64,000 nucleotides of DNA from Enchytraeus crypticus (Eukaryota > Annelida > Clitellata > Enchytraeida > Enchytraeidae), in assembly GCA_905160935.1 (NCBI GenBank), contig CAJHZI010000014.1, positions 267,295 to 331,294 on the forward strand, given 5' to 3'. Below the pieces are notes generated by a model. That model was not told where the DNA came from. It did not search any database and saw only the letters and a list, made by a program, of their open reading frames with translations. The translations under genes and the position numbers were made by a program. Positions 1 through 11,907 of the stretch are shown one piece after another; within the stretch, counting starts at the first letter, position 1, and the number at the start of each line of letters is the position of its first letter.

Positions 1-1620
1 AAATTCAGCATGCATATTGTGTTTTGTACTGTAAGTGATGTCGAACTCAGAGTCGTTGGATTGGTCGCAATATTAAAGCACTGACACATAATTGCCACTC
101 CTATATACCTGGCTACTCTTAGAAGCCATGGTTAATCGTCCCCAGTCACAGGGTGTGCCATTATAAAATCTAGTCCAGAAGTTATTGTTTCAAACTCACG
201 GCAATTCAATTAACTCAAACAAATTTATAACTCGTGGTAAAAAAATTGAAATTTTTCTTCTAAAGTATTCAATACTACTTCGTATTTTAATAAAATCCAT
301 CAAAACTATAAAATACTACGCAACAAAATTAACACGATCAGTTAAAAGCCAAGCACCCAAACTCTTAATTCACGTCAACCATAACATGTAGTCTGAGTTG
401 TATTTGGTATAAATTGTCTGCTATTTCGTCGATCAAGAGTTTTGTTATTTTCTGGGTCACACGGAAAAGAGAAAAAGTAGGTCTTGTGCACGAGTTGAAT
501 TTCGCTATTAAAATTCACGATCATTCGCGCTTTCATTTTCTATTAAACCTTTTTTGTCTGGGCTAATGCACGCTTCAGTCTCTATTAAACCCCGCTCTGT
601 GCTGGCGACAATCGACCTATTTCTGCTTTTAAGGCGACAAACTTAAATAACACTCGATCCGCAGCAGTATGATATTAACATGACTCATTCCTCAGGTATT
701 TCTGCACACGCTGATGCATATAAATAACATTTTACATAGAGTTCTCTTGAAAATTACATGCATATATACGCCTAGTGTTCGGGAAATATAAGCATACGTG
801 TAAAGTTCGACTGGTTTAAGCAAGAGGAGGATTGCCTTTCTCCATATAGAGTTGGTACATTCTACAAAAAGTAGGCTTTCACAAATATAGCCTACTTATA
901 AACAGACTGCAAAATGTTTCAGGCAAAATTCGCTCTAATCGTAAAATTAGGAAAATAATGTTGGTGGAATTTGTTTTCTTTAATTTCCTGCTCCGATATC
1001 ACGAATGTCTCAATTACTAAATAAAGGTAAGAATGCGAATAATTTTTGTTTGGGTTGCACCTGATTATAGAGCAAACGTCCAAGAGTGTAACTGTTCGCG
1101 TTGTTTGGAGAGATCCAGTACGGATAAATAAAAATAACAAATAATAAAGGTTTCCCTGGTAGTAGCGCATGTTTATAACTTCGATATTTTGAATTATACC
1201 CCTGAGTGTTGTGGTCATTGAAGATTAGAGCAAAGAATAGCATTTTAACCAAGCTTGATATTGTCTGAGCCACAACTGATGAAGCCAGGGGAAATTCTCC
1301 CCAGAAGCCCAATGCAAAGTTTATGACTGGGTTAAGATTTTGTGCAGTACAGCACTTGCTGTAGGGGCAAGTTCATGAATTTCTTGGAAATAATTTTTCC
1401 AGACACTGAGTAGGATTTTTGTATATGGACTGGTATTCAATGGATTACTAGAATTCTAGCAGACAGAGAGAGCTAGACAGAGACATAGACATTGGCACAG
1501 GCATAGAGGCAAACAGAGAGAGATAGATATAGACATATAATGGGTACTTAAATCGGTACAGGCATAGAGGCAGTTACAGAGATTGAATTGCTACCACAAC
1601 CCTATGCTTGAATTCCATTT
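1..1620. other. No gene recognised
   Basis: This stretch is AT-rich and apparently unique. The short frames at 185-391 and 919-1312 have no recognisable motif and overlap each other on one strand. At 1440-1600 there is a purine-rich patch in which the phrase acaggcatagaggca occurs twice. I see nothing else. Confidence 0.6.
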
Positions 1621-1621
1621 A

Positions 1622-1669
1622 TTACATTATTACTACTACTACAATTACTACTACTACTACTACTACTAC

Positions 1670-1720
<51 letters not shown>
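1622..1720. repeat. ATT/ACT trinucleotide array
   Basis: A run of ATT and ACT triplets turns into a pure AAT array that ends directly at a family C repeat fragment. This is the usual tail position of that family read on the minus strand, so the array is probably the expanded 3' tail of the insertion. Confidence 0.85.
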
Positions 1721-1721
<1 letters not shown>

Positions 1722-1724
<3 letters not shown>

Positions 1725-1766
1725 GGTTTAACGCCCGGTTCCTGATTCAAGGATGATGTAAGGGGC

Positions 1767-1769
<3 letters not shown>
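1722..1769 (-). repeat. Family C short retroelement fragment
   Basis: Read on the minus strand it gives the diverged family C core: a CATCCTTG-like stretch, then AGGAAC and CGTTAAACC, followed by the ATT-type tail. Other copies lie at 33411, 45450, 51993, 52057, 59197 and 60962. No coding capacity. Assignment rests on comparison between copies inside this window. Confidence 0.6.
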
Positions 1770-1770
<1 letters not shown>

Positions 1771-1800
<30 letters not shown>

Positions 1801-1945
1801 TATATATATATACATTATATATATATATATATATATACAGTATATATACATATATATGCACATGTATGCATATATATACACGTATATATATGTATATATA
1901 TATGTATATGAATATATACATATATATTATATATATGATATAATA
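1771..1945. repeat. TA-rich microsatellite
   Basis: Interrupted TA dinucleotide array with occasional CA and GA steps. The peptide-like frames here, rich in Tyr and Ile, are by-products of the array. Confidence 0.9.
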
Positions 1946-2039
1946 TATATGTATGTAAAATATGTATGTACGCATTGCGCAGACACACTACGCTTACAAC
2001 TTGTGCATCAAGTTTCACTTTCAAGTGGCAGCTTTGTGG

Positions 2040-2860
2040 CTTAGATGTGAGGTCCACATTATGAAGAAAATTGGTCTCATTCAGTAAACACAGAAATAGG
2101 GCCTACTACATGAAATGTGAATGCGCAATTTAACCTCATGCTTAAATTGCCAATGTGACGCGTACTTTTACAAACAGATATAAAAATGCAATCCTTTTCA
2201 ATGTATATGATACTAATGTTTGCCAGCTATTGTAGTGTCTTATTTTAATAGCTCTGCAGCAATTTCGCTGCACCAACAGCACTACTTGTGAAGTCGGTTA
2301 ACTTCACCATATTCCAAACAAATTATTGCGATAATGCCCCGTAAAAGTGTGTAGATTTAATTGTCAAGGTTGAACGATACAGACAATAGGAAATATGTAA
2401 ACAGACTCTAAAAGGTAAAGGTCGACCGCAGTTTGTGGGTATTAAAATGGTATTTTTTGCATTGTCTATCCTTACAGGTTGATTTTAAATGCACAGAATA
2501 ATCGCTTTCAATGTGTTTATTTCTTAATAGTAGATAGGAAATGGTAAAATGCTTTGCAAAATGGTAAAATGCTTTGTATGTAATCATCAGCAACTACGGG
2601 GTAAATGCCGAAATAAATGTTAATTTAAGGAACATTTTGTAATTTTTCTTGTATATATCATTATGTTCAATGCATTGTTTGGAAACAAACGACTGTCAGC
2701 TGTAGCGTCGTCACGTGATCTGTTACTTAATGACTTTTACGGACTATAGTAGGGCAACCTTCCTCATTGGAGCTGCTGGCATCCCTCTATGTCCACACCA
2801 ACAGTATCCGCTCCGTTGTCATTGAAGTTCTTTCCCCTCCACACTACATAGGGGCCTATA
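2040..2860. other. No gene recognised
   Basis: Unique AT-rich sequence. The only internal structure is a 19-bp segment (atggtaaaatgctttgc) present twice in tandem at about 2540-2578. Confidence 0.6.
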
Positions 2861-2861
2861 C

Positions 2862-2865
<4 letters not shown>

Positions 2866-2905
<40 letters not shown>

Positions 2906-3029
2906 ATATAGGCCTATATATGTGCATATGTTTTATATATTTATAAATATAAATATATATGTACAGTATATATATATATATATATATATACTGTATATAT
3001 AGCATATGCATATATATACATGTATATAT
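2866..3029. repeat. TA microsatellite with inverted segments
   Basis: Two TA arrays separated by short unique words. TACATGTATATATA occurs near both ends, and the palindrome TATAGGCCTATA lies between them, so the region can fold on itself. Confidence 0.85.
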
Positions 3030-3211
3030 ATTAGAAAATTAAAATTGTGTGAAGAAGTAATATTAATAGTTTCACAACTTTATAGATTATTATCCATAGA
3101 TTATAATACTTTATAATCTGTTAAAATATTGCAGGCCTATAAGTAAGTTTGCAGAAGCTAGTTCATATTGAAGTTGTCTATATCGAACATAAATATATAA
3201 TGATTCAAATA

Positions 3212-3355
3212 AGCTGGAAGCAGTGGCAATGTCGATAAGATATACCACCGCCGATAAGTATGTGTGGGTTCAAATCCTGAGCTTGCCCGTCACTGACATC
3301 GCTTTCGAGTGAGGAAATTCGACGTTTACTTTTGAGTAGGCTATTTAGCTTTAGG
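3212..3355 (+). repeat. Family A tRNA-derived SINE (diverged)
   Basis: The copy starts with the family A 5' end (gctggaagcagtggcaatg) and carries an RNA polymerase III B-box-like word, GGTTCAAATCC. The shared core follows: TGACATCGCTTTCGAGTGAG, then GAAA. The 3' part is altered before the terminal TTTAGCTTTA. The tRNA-like head suggests past mobilisation by LINE machinery. Confidence 0.75.
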
Positions 3356-3474
3356 ATTTTAAATTGCCTCTGCACTTGGCATTTTCTTTTACAGTATATC
3401 TTCACCAGCACTAGGTCCATATTCGATAACTTTAGATATTCATAGTGCATCAGAGGTTATGATTAATTATTATT

Positions 3475-4980
3475 ATAAAAGTGAATCGAAAGTTATGCCA
3501 AGTATCATTTGCGTCGCAACATTTTGCAACGGTTCATTCGTGGTTATACTATTCGTGATGGTACAATTCTTGGTGTAACCGTACGTTGGCCCAATCAACG
3601 AGGTAGGCCTACGTTTGATGTTGTCAATTGTAGACGATTCATACGACAAACTTCGCGTTTGATATATTTGCATTTCAACATGAGAACTTGACGAGAAACG
3701 TTTGAACAGAATTTTCATGAGTATAATCTTCGAAAGTTTGGGTTTACTGCATGCATACACACTGTTGCATATAGCCAGTCTATCAAGTTATTGCCATTCA
3801 TGTGGTTTAGACTAGCTACTGAAGTCAATTTTGTTAACAACTCATTATTCTTTAAGCAATTTTTGCAAAAATGCGTGTGCAGTGTTAGAATATGTGCGAT
3901 ACAAAGTTGTACAATGAAACATATACTTCAAGTAGATCTAATCAGTTTCTTTTCTGAATTTAAGTCTACTTTTCTGCGTGTAAAATATAAATATTGATTT
4001 ATTCACTTCTTTAACATGTCAAATTCATGAAAAGTTGCCCTTAGTTTAATTTTCAGTTGTCATTGCTTCTGCAATTAAAATATTCTATATGTATTTACTA
4101 TTTAGTTACCGTCTTGTTATACATATAACTTAGTCTAACTGTATTTTCCCAAAGTTTTTAAAGAAAGCAGGAGGTTTGAAAAAAATTATAATTCATAATT
4201 TTTGCAATTATATTAGCTATCATTATTATTATTTATCATCTCGCAGTGCTAATTCTTTTATGTAGCTACACGCATACTAATAATGCTTATTTCTTTTTAT
4301 TTATGCGAGTTGGTTATGTTTGAAAGAAACAAATAAAACCGTTTAACACTAAAAATTGCTTTTTTTTTTTTTTTAATTTTAAGATTGCGGTCCTTTGCAT
4401 AATTCGATATATTAAGACGATTATGATGCAAGCTTAATCTATTGATTTATCGATTGCGCCAGTAGAGCATTGTATAGGATTTTCTACTTTAGTTTTTCAA
4501 ACGAAGTAACTTGGCCCACTTGTGAATGAGGAAGCGTACTACCTAGCTACCTATTGTTTGAACACAAATTTTAAATATTTTTTAACTAACTGTTATGCCG
4601 TGTGAAGAATTTCGTTTGTCTTCAAAGTTAAACAACAGACACATGACGAACGAAAACCAGAAAGAATTTACACAGGTACAAAACAGAACTAATGCGAACA
4701 AAATCTGGTTGAGTAATAAGGAGAAAATATAAGTTAATCTCCTTTTAATCGATTTATTCAACTCTTGGTTGAACGATAAGATGCTTTTAATTAAATAAAA
4801 AATAAATTCTCATCAGTGCTCTGCTGAGAAAGAAATAATTTTCTTTGATTAAAGATTAATTTATGTAACTAACAATAATGTCTGAAGGTAAATTTTCCAG
4901 GGCTACTCAGGGTGAGAGGTCAGGGGACTTGAACGGGTTTACCTGGTTATGAATCTCAGTTTTAAACCCTCCTTCAAGTA
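3475..4980. other. No gene recognised
   Basis: AT-rich sequence. Overlapping frames on both strands at 3473-3760 have no known motif. A T tract lies at about 4362-4375. The fragment gtaggcctac at 3603 is one copy of a palindrome that recurs across the window. Confidence 0.55.
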
Positions 4981-4982
4981 TA

Positions 4983-5113
4983 AAAAAGCTAAGGTTAATG
5001 TCAGCTTCTTCACTCGAAAGCGATGTCAGTGACGGGAGAGCCCAGGATTTGAACCCAGCACACACTGCTCCGCGGTCGAATATCTTACCGACATCCCCAC
5101 TGGCTCCAGCCAG
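4983..5113 (-). repeat. Family A tRNA-derived SINE
   Basis: Full-length copy in reverse orientation: the terminal AGCTTTTTTA is at the low-coordinate end and the 5' GGCTGGAGCCAGTGG at the high-coordinate end. The B-box word reads GGTTCAAATCC and the core CTGACATCGCTTTCGAGTGA is intact. Confidence 0.85.
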
Positions 5114-5660
5114 TATACTTCAAATGTGTCACTCGTACAGCATGGTAGCAATCAATCATTAATCATTATTGATCATTGATGTGGAGGAACTTTAAGTCAA
5201 AGTTAAAGTCTAACTTAGTATATTCTATAATAAACTTCAGAAACTTCTACTGCGTAGTCCATTTCAGTTTAAAAAGCGGTATTACAAGAATTGATGAAAC
5301 AGATATTTATTTAATTCGAGAAAATCACAATGACACTGTACACCAAGCATAGAATGACGTGAAAATTAGCATACAGGTCCGAAGGCTCTGACGCATGCAC
5401 ACAAAGGCATATTTAAATTAAAAAATTACATTAAAACCAGTTCACGGTACAAAAATTGCAATTAATCATATCCAAAATAAACTGAGTGTTGACTTACTGC
5501 CATAACCTTTCACAACCACGTTGACATTTTCATCCACAATTTTCCTAAAGCTACCAGCAAAGTGATGCATTGAAATCCCCCTTTTCAGTCAATTGCACAG
5601 TGAAATAGTAGGTTACGCATCTAAAATGCTAACTCAAAACTTTATCAGTTTTTCGCGTCG
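5114..5660. other. No gene recognised
   Basis: Unique AT-rich spacer between two SINE copies. Nothing supportable in either strand. Confidence 0.5.
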
Positions 5661-5667
5661 AATAACA

Positions 5668-5745
5668 AAAATGATGGAGAGAGCGCTGAATTTGAATCCT
5701 GCAGCTACTGATCAGAAGTCCGATAACATGCCAACCTGCTTCAGT
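5668..5745 (-). repeat. Family B SINE fragment
   Basis: Read on the minus strand, it has a GATCAGTAGCTGCAGGATTCAA word like the head of family B copies at 8699 and 29653, here split by divergence. The core is not preserved, so the call is tentative. Confidence 0.4.
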
Positions 5746-5865
5746 CTTAGCCAAGAATTTACATTTATATTCAAAACTATAATTCTAATAATAATAATAT
5801 AATTAAAATTAAATATTTTTTCATTTGTTATAACTATAATATTATTATAATTATGTTGCATAGGC

Positions 5866-5965
5866 CTACTGGTGCATACTGATGCGTACTGATGTATGCT
5901 GATGTATACTGGTGCATACTGATGCATACTGATGCGTAATGAAGCATACTGAAGAATAATTACAT
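5866..5965 (+). repeat. 10-bp minisatellite (TGATGCATAC)
   Basis: About nine imperfect tandem copies of a 10-bp unit near TGATGCATAC, with G/A and C/T variation between copies. No reading frame of interest. Confidence 0.8.
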
Positions 5966-6312
5966 ATGCTGATGCATGCCAATAAATATTAAATGAACCC
6001 TATATTGACAAAATTGTCGTGATTATGCACAGAATTATCTGTTTAACTTGTACCAGAGTTGATAGTACATGCAACGTACAGTAAGAGACACGGGTTCAAA
6101 TTCGAGCCTTATCGTCTCTGGAGTATTTTGAGGGATGTAAGTTCATGCAACAGAACTTATGCCTTTTATGACTTTCATCACTCGGACGTGTTCCTTAGCC
6201 AGTCAGAGTGTTGGTTAATGCTGAGATTACACTAAATATTATCCATCTAATTACACTGACCATTGTTAACTTTTTCGTTAATTTTCTCATAAATGTTTTT
6301 GTTTTTTGTTTT

Positions 6313-6449
6313 GGCTGGAGACAGTGGCGATGTCGATATGATATTCGACCGCGGATCAGTACGTGCAGGGTTCAAATCATAGGCTCGCCGGTCATTGACA
6401 TCGCTTTCGACTGAGGAAATTGACGTTAACATTAGCTTTACTAGCTTTT
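6313..6449 (+). repeat. Family A tRNA-derived SINE
   Basis: Complete copy: GGCTGGAGACAGTGGCGATG head, GGGTTCAAATC B-box-like word, core TGACATCGCTTTCGACTGAG, and the family 3' end ATTAGCTTTACTAGCTTTT. The A-box-like word TGGCGATGTCG is one base from the pol III consensus. Confidence 0.85.
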
Positions 6450-6594
6450 GGAACTGAATTTGGTTCTAGGCTTCATAAAATAGGCTTCTTGGTATGACAA
6501 GTCAAAAGTATATTCTTCATAAAATTGCCTTCTTTATCAGAAATGGACAGCTAGTTCCAGAGCCAGTGTCATCATAGTAGCATAGTCCGTCAAC

Positions 6595-6690
6595 AAACAT
6601 CCGTACTGGAAGCTAAGCCGTAACTGTACTGAAAGCTAAGCCGTATCTGTACTGGAAGCTAAGCCGTAACTGCACTGGAACCTAATACGT
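6595..6690 (+). repeat. 27-bp tandem repeat (GGAAGCTAAGCCGTA)
   Basis: Three to four imperfect copies of a roughly 27-bp unit built on CTGGAAGCTAAGCCGTAACT. It then decays into a CCGTATAA/CCGTAAC-rich tract up to about 6755. Confidence 0.75.
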
Positions 6691-6776
6691 CGACCGTATA
6701 ATCGTAACCGTACCCGTTCCCGTATAACCCGTTATCGTATAATCTCATAATCCCTCATCCGTATCTGCACTGGATA

Positions 6777-7000
6777 CTCATCATCATCATCATCATCATC
6801 TTCCCTTGAATCCCAGTTTAACCAGGGTCGGGATACGAACAGACTTTCACCAGTCCTCTCTGTCCCACACCATATCATCAGTCAATCCCCTATTTTTTAT
6901 GTCCTTTTTAATTACTGCATCCCACGTCAATTGTGGTCTACCTCTCTCTAGCTTAACATCCTCAAAATTCTCTTTACGAAGACAATTTGACGTAGGAATT
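6777..7000 (-). mobile_element. LINE 3' fragment (family F, C-terminal tail)
   Basis: On the minus strand the sequence decodes to a degenerate LINE tail with a DVKLERG-like word, TWDAVIKKD and a MVWDRE-like segment. The family F 3' end follows (GTTAAACTGGGATTCAAGGG) and then GATGATGATG. The same peptide occurs in the frame at 46237-46506. Only the C-terminal tail survives; there is no reverse transcriptase core here. Confidence 0.75.
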
Positions 7001-7379
7001 TTATTGCTACTTCAGTAATACTTTAATTCATTCTAATTTATGTCATTTAAATTCATTTCACAATTTTGTTATATTTTTCTATTTGCTTTGTTTTAAAATT
7101 CATCTTTTTAAAAAGAAATTCTAACGAAGTACAGTAATTGTAAATATGGCACTACGGTAGCAGCCATTACGTCAGGTAGAGCAGTCTGTTTGTTTGCTTA
7201 AATCCTAATTTACATGTCTATGTCTGCGTTGATCTCTTCGTACTTTATTATGTCACGCTTTGTTGTGCTTCAAACATCACAAATTAATGCTAATTAAAAT
7301 TACCATAGCATATGGTGTAGCGGATTATAAGATAGAAATAGTCAGCTAGGAGGTATGAAGTCATTAACAGTACAGAGTA

Positions 7380-7560
7380 ATGGGACGAGACCAATACATG
7401 TCTTGCGTCAAGACAGCCTCGAGACAGTATTTAACTGTCTTAGTCTTCGTCTTGGTCTTGCAGGTCACTGACTTGGTCTTGGTTTTGTGGGTGAGTGTCT
7501 TGGTCTTAGTCTTGGTTATGTTCTTGCAAAAGATGTCTTGGTTCCATCACTGACTGTACA
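7380..7560 (+). repeat. CTTGGTCTTAGTCTTGG-rich repeat
   Basis: Begins with GGGACGAGACCAATACATGT and runs through many imperfect GTCTTGGTCTTAG words, with CAAGACAG in inverse orientation at the left. The symmetric GTCTTG/CAAGAC content allows a hairpin. Probably a short repeat element; I cannot name its family. Confidence 0.55.
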
Positions 7561-7614
7561 TAAGAGAAATACCGACATATTATTGCAGCTAGGTCAATTA
7601 GCATTAATTTAGTT

Positions 7615-7865
7615 TAATCATTATCATCATCATCGTCGTCATCATCATTATCATCACCATCATTGTCATCATCCTCAATTCTTCTTCTTCTTATTCCTTT
7701 AAGTTTCAGTTTAACAGGCGTCGGGATTTAAAATTTTGTAGCAATTTGTAGAGCCTAAGCGCTCACCAACCAAATGTTCTTTCTGATGTTTATTTTATAT
7801 CCTAATTCTTTTTTGCTTTTTACGACACGTGCAGTTCACGGGTTGTCTATTCTTCGGCAATTCGC
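7615..7865 (-). mobile_element. Family F 3'-end element
   Basis: The high-coordinate end holds the element 5' word (GAATTGCCGAAGAATAGACA) and the low end the tail (GTTAAACTGAAACTTAAAGG, then AAGAAG and GATGATGATG). The internal word CATTTGGTTGGTGAGCG is the family signature, also seen at 38928 and 55545. No open frame. Confidence 0.7.
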
Positions 7866-8698
7866 ACACAAAACGGGAAAATTAGCATTATTTTAATTTT
7901 CATGAATTTCAACAAATATCTCCATATGGCATTTCAGATTTTTCAAGTTCTGTGGTATACGGCTCTGTGTGGCATATTGATTAAAATAATTATGGCTTGA
8001 AGGATAATGTTGTGGTTGTCTCGAAATTAGGGCTCCATTTAAATTTCACGTAGCCTCTCTATTTATTATTCTCAGTTTGGTAGTTTATAACCACATCAGT
8101 GGTTATGTAACATCTGAACAATAGCAAGAAATTGATAGCAGCATATGGTTGAGTTTAGCTTATCTTAGAGAATTTCTGGTCGTTTGATTTCGCACACGAC
8201 AATCTCATGTGCACACAGTATCCTTGTTTAGTTTCTCTTTTTGTTGCTTTCACTGTTCCTCATTAATCTTTATGGCTATTCGTAATCTTGCCTGTGATAG
8301 CGCACTGAAGGCAACCGGCGAGGATTTAGGAATAACCTTCCAGTAGTACCAGCAATATGTGGAGGTTTTATTTCAAAAGCTGTCAACACTCGATCTTACC
8401 AAGTAGTCAAGCATCAATGTACTGTCCGGGCCCGACGTAGCTTAATTTCATTCAATGATGCGCAGCTAAATAAAATGCGCTAAATCCTACCTCACTAAAT
8501 TTAGCGAAATTGTTTCTGTGTTCATCATGATGTTTAAAACATAGACTTGCATCAAACTCTTTAAACCTAATAGAAAGTAAAATTCTACATTTAGTTAAGA
8601 TTTTATTTTGCTTTGATGCCGTTTGAGAATCGTTCAGCTGGAAAGACAAAATTCTGACGCTCGTTATAATTCACATATACAAAAGCAAAAGGAACCTG
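7866..8698. other. No gene recognised
   Basis: Unique AT-rich sequence. I found no exon-like frame, repeat family or RNA signature. Confidence 0.5.
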
Positions 8699-8826
8699 AA
8701 AAGCCAAGTTTAACGCCAGTTTCCGGTTCGATAGCAAGTCAATGACGGGAAGAGCACTAGATGTGAATCCTGCACCTACTGGTTCGCTGTAGAACTTTTT
8801 TAATAAACCAACAAGCCACCGGCTCA
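8699..8826 (-). repeat. Family B SINE
   Basis: Minus-strand copy with head GGTGGCTTGTTGGT, a tRNA-like middle (GTAGGTGCAGGATTCAC) and a diverged core (CATTGACTTGCTATCGAACC). It ends GGCGTTAAACTTGGCTT. Closest relative is the copy at 29653. A small internal insertion of T/A-rich sequence separates head and middle. Confidence 0.7.
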
Positions 8827-8829
8827 GTT

Positions 8830-9520
8830 CAGAAGTGAACACAATTTCAGTACACAGTACGTAAAACTTAGAATCCAAAGTGTGAATCATGGTGAGAGTT
8901 AACAAAAAATTTATTTTCAAAGAAGATAGGACATTAAATTGTAACAAGAAAAATGATTTGAGATCAACTGTTCCACTAGACAATGTTTTGACAGATAACG
9001 TTAGACTGGAGTTGAAGCTGAAGCAGTTTTCAGCGCGAGGATTTCTCATCAAAATTAACCAATGCGCATTTATATGCACTCCGAGCCATAGGCACTATAG
9101 CTTCATGTATTATGCTAATATTGTAACAAACGCTGTGATACGTTATGCTACGCTATACGTAATCATAGCAATGCTAAGCAAGAATTGTATGACATCATAG
9201 TTAACAGCACTCCAAGTGTGTTGCTGGAAATCTGATAAAGTGGTGATATGGGATGGAAAATATAGAAAACAGAAACTAAAAGTAGTAACAGAAAAGTAAT
9301 CTTAAATTAACCTTAATTAACTCCATAAGACTTTGTATTAATTCTCTCCTAGAGTAGGATGATCGCGGATACAACACTATGCATCGTTTCCACTGGGATT
9401 TGAACATAGTACATTATTAGCATGAGTAGCAAAAAGACATCCCACTGGAATCATTGCAGCGCATATAAGTGATTTTATCAGAACCCTAAACTTCACCATC
9501 AAGAGAAAACCCGTGGTCAC
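8830..9520. other. No gene recognised
   Basis: Two frames overlap on opposite strands (8603-9079 minus, 8889-9200 plus). Neither has a recognisable domain, and the minus one runs through the family B SINE, so both are likely chance frames. Confidence 0.5.
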
Positions 9521-9527
9521 CCGGTTC

Positions 9528-9935
9528 AAGAGTTGATGAAGACTCCAGTCTATCAAGAGCTGATGAAGACACCAGTCTATCAAGAGCAGATGAAGACACC
9601 AGTCTATCAAGAGCTGATGAAGACACCAGTCTATCAAGAGCTGATGAAGACCCCAGTCTATCAAGAGCTGATGAAGACACCAGTCTATCAAGAGTTGATG
9701 AAGACACCAGTCTATCAAGAGCTGATGAAGACACCAGCCTATCAAGAGTTGATGAATACACCAGTCTATCAAGAGCTGATGAAAACACCAGTCTATCAAG
9801 AGATGATGAAGACACCAGTCTATCAAGAGTTGATGAAGACACCAGCCTATCAAGAGTTGATGAAGGCACCAGTCTATCAAGAGCTTATGAAGTTTCCAGC
9901 CTATCAAGAGTTGATTAAGACCCAAATCCCTCACA
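9528..9935. repeat. 27-bp minisatellite, about 15 copies
   Basis: Tandem 27-bp units start TTGATGAAGACACCAGTCTA and end TCAAGAGC. Because 27 is a multiple of three and the unit lacks stops, the plus strand reads as repeated MKTPVYQEL. Two minus frames also stay open (SSALDRLVS and LHQLLIDWC). Variation between copies is mostly transitions at a few positions. Three simultaneous open frames argue that this is a non-coding satellite. Confidence 0.9.
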
Positions 9936-9939
9936 TTTT

Positions 9940-10860
9940 CCGTTCCCCTAATTAAGGTTGAAGGAAGATAAATAATGATTTAATCAGATCGTCCACAAAA
10001 CTAGACAACATTACCGCAATCGCGCGCTAATTAAAATTGCGCAGTTGAACTGTTTCATCATTGTCACCTAAATTATTTCAAAAACGTCCGATACTCTGCT
10101 AAGCATATGCACGATGTTAGAAATGATTTCGGCATTGTTAACTCATTGAAATGTGTACTTAGCAAATGTATGATAGAGAAATAGATAGATAAATGTATGT
10201 TAGAGATATTAGCATTGTAAAGTGACAGAGAGATGTAGGATATTGATTACTGATTAGGGAAGTACATGTTTTAGATATCTATCGAGGAAGTAACTTAATG
10301 GGTGAACATTTATAGCACAGTAATTATCTACTGATTACTGTACATCAAATTTAGTAGTTGTAGAATTTACCTGGCGGTTGTCAATCAGAATTAATTATAC
10401 ATTGTTTTGTTTTGCATGCTACATGCAAAGTTCAGTCACAACAGAGTCCTCTATATCATCATGTTTATCTAAGACCTGCATCTAGCTTGCGTTTTGTTAA
10501 ACTACATAGTCCGAATGAGATTTGATATCGTAACTTATCTCTTACGGCATTCCGGTTTGCTACTCGCCCATCCAACTGGCGCACGTGCTGTATACAGAAT
10601 TACTTAACTTTTGTTTTTCTCAGCCAAATTCTCGACCTTTGGTTTGTTCTAACGAATCCTTCTGAAGACTCAATTTCCAATCAATTAAATATACTTTCAT
10701 TTTCAAGTTACCTTAATTACATGTATGAAATACAAAGGACAGTTAATAAGATAACGAAGGAGTAGCTTGGATTATTTAATTATCCATTTAGACGGGTTTC
10801 TTTATCTGTTTTATTACTGTTTGCAACTGCTATGCTTACTGTTGTATAACCCCATGTTGT
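9940..10860. other. No gene recognised
   Basis: AT-rich sequence with a short GATAGATAGATAAATG stretch near 10180. Nothing else can be supported. Confidence 0.5.
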
Positions 10861-10861
10861 G

Positions 10862-11135
10862 TTGAAGTTGTTTGAGTATAGACCAACCGGTGAGTGCACG
10901 TGTCATAGAAGGTGAATAAAGCACTAAGATCCAAACCTAAGTCAGAAAAGGCATTCGATTGGTGATAGCCTAGGCTCCAGAAATTGCTGCAAATTTTTTT
11001 AAAACGAATGCAAGAGATTATAGGGAACTGACTAGTGGTATGGTATGGGACAGGGAGAAGTGGAGAAGATCTAATCGTATCCTGACCCTAATTAAACTTG
11101 GAAGAAAGGGAAGATGATGATGATGACGACCAGAG
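10862..11135 (+). mobile_element. Family F element with LINE tail
   Basis: The family F signature (GCATTCGATTGGTGATAGCC, then GAAATTGCTGCAAATTTTT) is followed directly by a LINE-type segment (GGTATGGTATGGGACAGGGA). Then comes the common tail CCTAATTAAACTTGGAAGAA and GATGATGATGACGA. The join of both parts in one insertion shows that they belong to related elements. Confidence 0.65.
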
Positions 11136-11489
11136 TGTGATGAAATACAGAAATAGATTATTATGTATCTTAGGTCTTCATGTATATATCCTCAGGAAAT
11201 AGTACAATAGCTCAACAATCGTTAGATCTCTCGGCTTGGAGTTTATTACTCAAAAGTGACAAAACTTGCTTACTATTCGCTCTAGCTACAGAGGTAGTTG
11301 ACCTTTTAGTAACACTTGCACTTTCAGTCGCACACTTCTCAAACTTACCAGATTCCTCGTGATATGATCTACCGATGCAGTTAGGTTTTTATAGCATGGA
11401 ATCTATATTGTCATGAACTATTCGCTAAGACTTAAAATTAGGTTTCAGAATAGTCTGTTCAAGACCTGCATGTAATTGACCCGTATTTA

Positions 11490-11562
11490 TTTTGACCCAT
11501 ATTTTCAATAGTGCTCGATGTTGTCATTGATGACTGTAGCACTCTAATTTTTGTTATTAATT
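11490..11562 (+). repeat. Family E repeat fragment
   Basis: Contains CAATAGTGCTCGATGTTGTC and TGATGACTGTAGCACTCTAA followed by a GTTATT-type tail. The same words occur at 30125 (plus) and at 34035, 43640 and 60798 (minus). Only the 3' portion is present. Confidence 0.75.
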
Positions 11563-11907
11563 ATTGTTATTTGTGCGTAAATAATTTTAGTACGAAAGAA
11601 ATTGACATACATGTATAACCTAATCTAGGTTGTTATGCGTTGAATGTCATACCCTATTCTTCAACTTGTACAAGAGTTGTGCCATATTTCACAATCGTCA
11701 ATACTTTCTCGTTTAAGTGTTTGTTTTAATGTGTTCAGACATCTAGAATTGCTTTCAAATTTATTTGAGATTTTATTTCAAAAATTAAATGGAACTAAGT
11801 CTGCTCAACTCATTTCACCAGTCTCATACATAGTAGATTTTCCGGTGGTTTATAGTTTTATTTATATGTTTATAGTCATTATATACACTGGATGATCTTA
11901 TATAGTA

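Noticed and set aside
6313..6449. tRNA gene (B-box-like GGGTTCAAATC and A-box-like words)
   Set aside because: The sequence cannot form a cloverleaf with a proper acceptor stem and recurs about a dozen times with the same non-tRNA tail, so it is a SINE head.
8603..9079. 158-codon minus-strand frame
   Set aside because: Runs through a family B SINE, overlaps an opposite frame, and has no recognisable domain or splice sites.
9377..9955. Repetitive proteins on both strands (MKTPVYQEL, LHQLLIDWC)
   Set aside because: Both strands are open only because the repeat unit is 27 bp; no independent coding signal.
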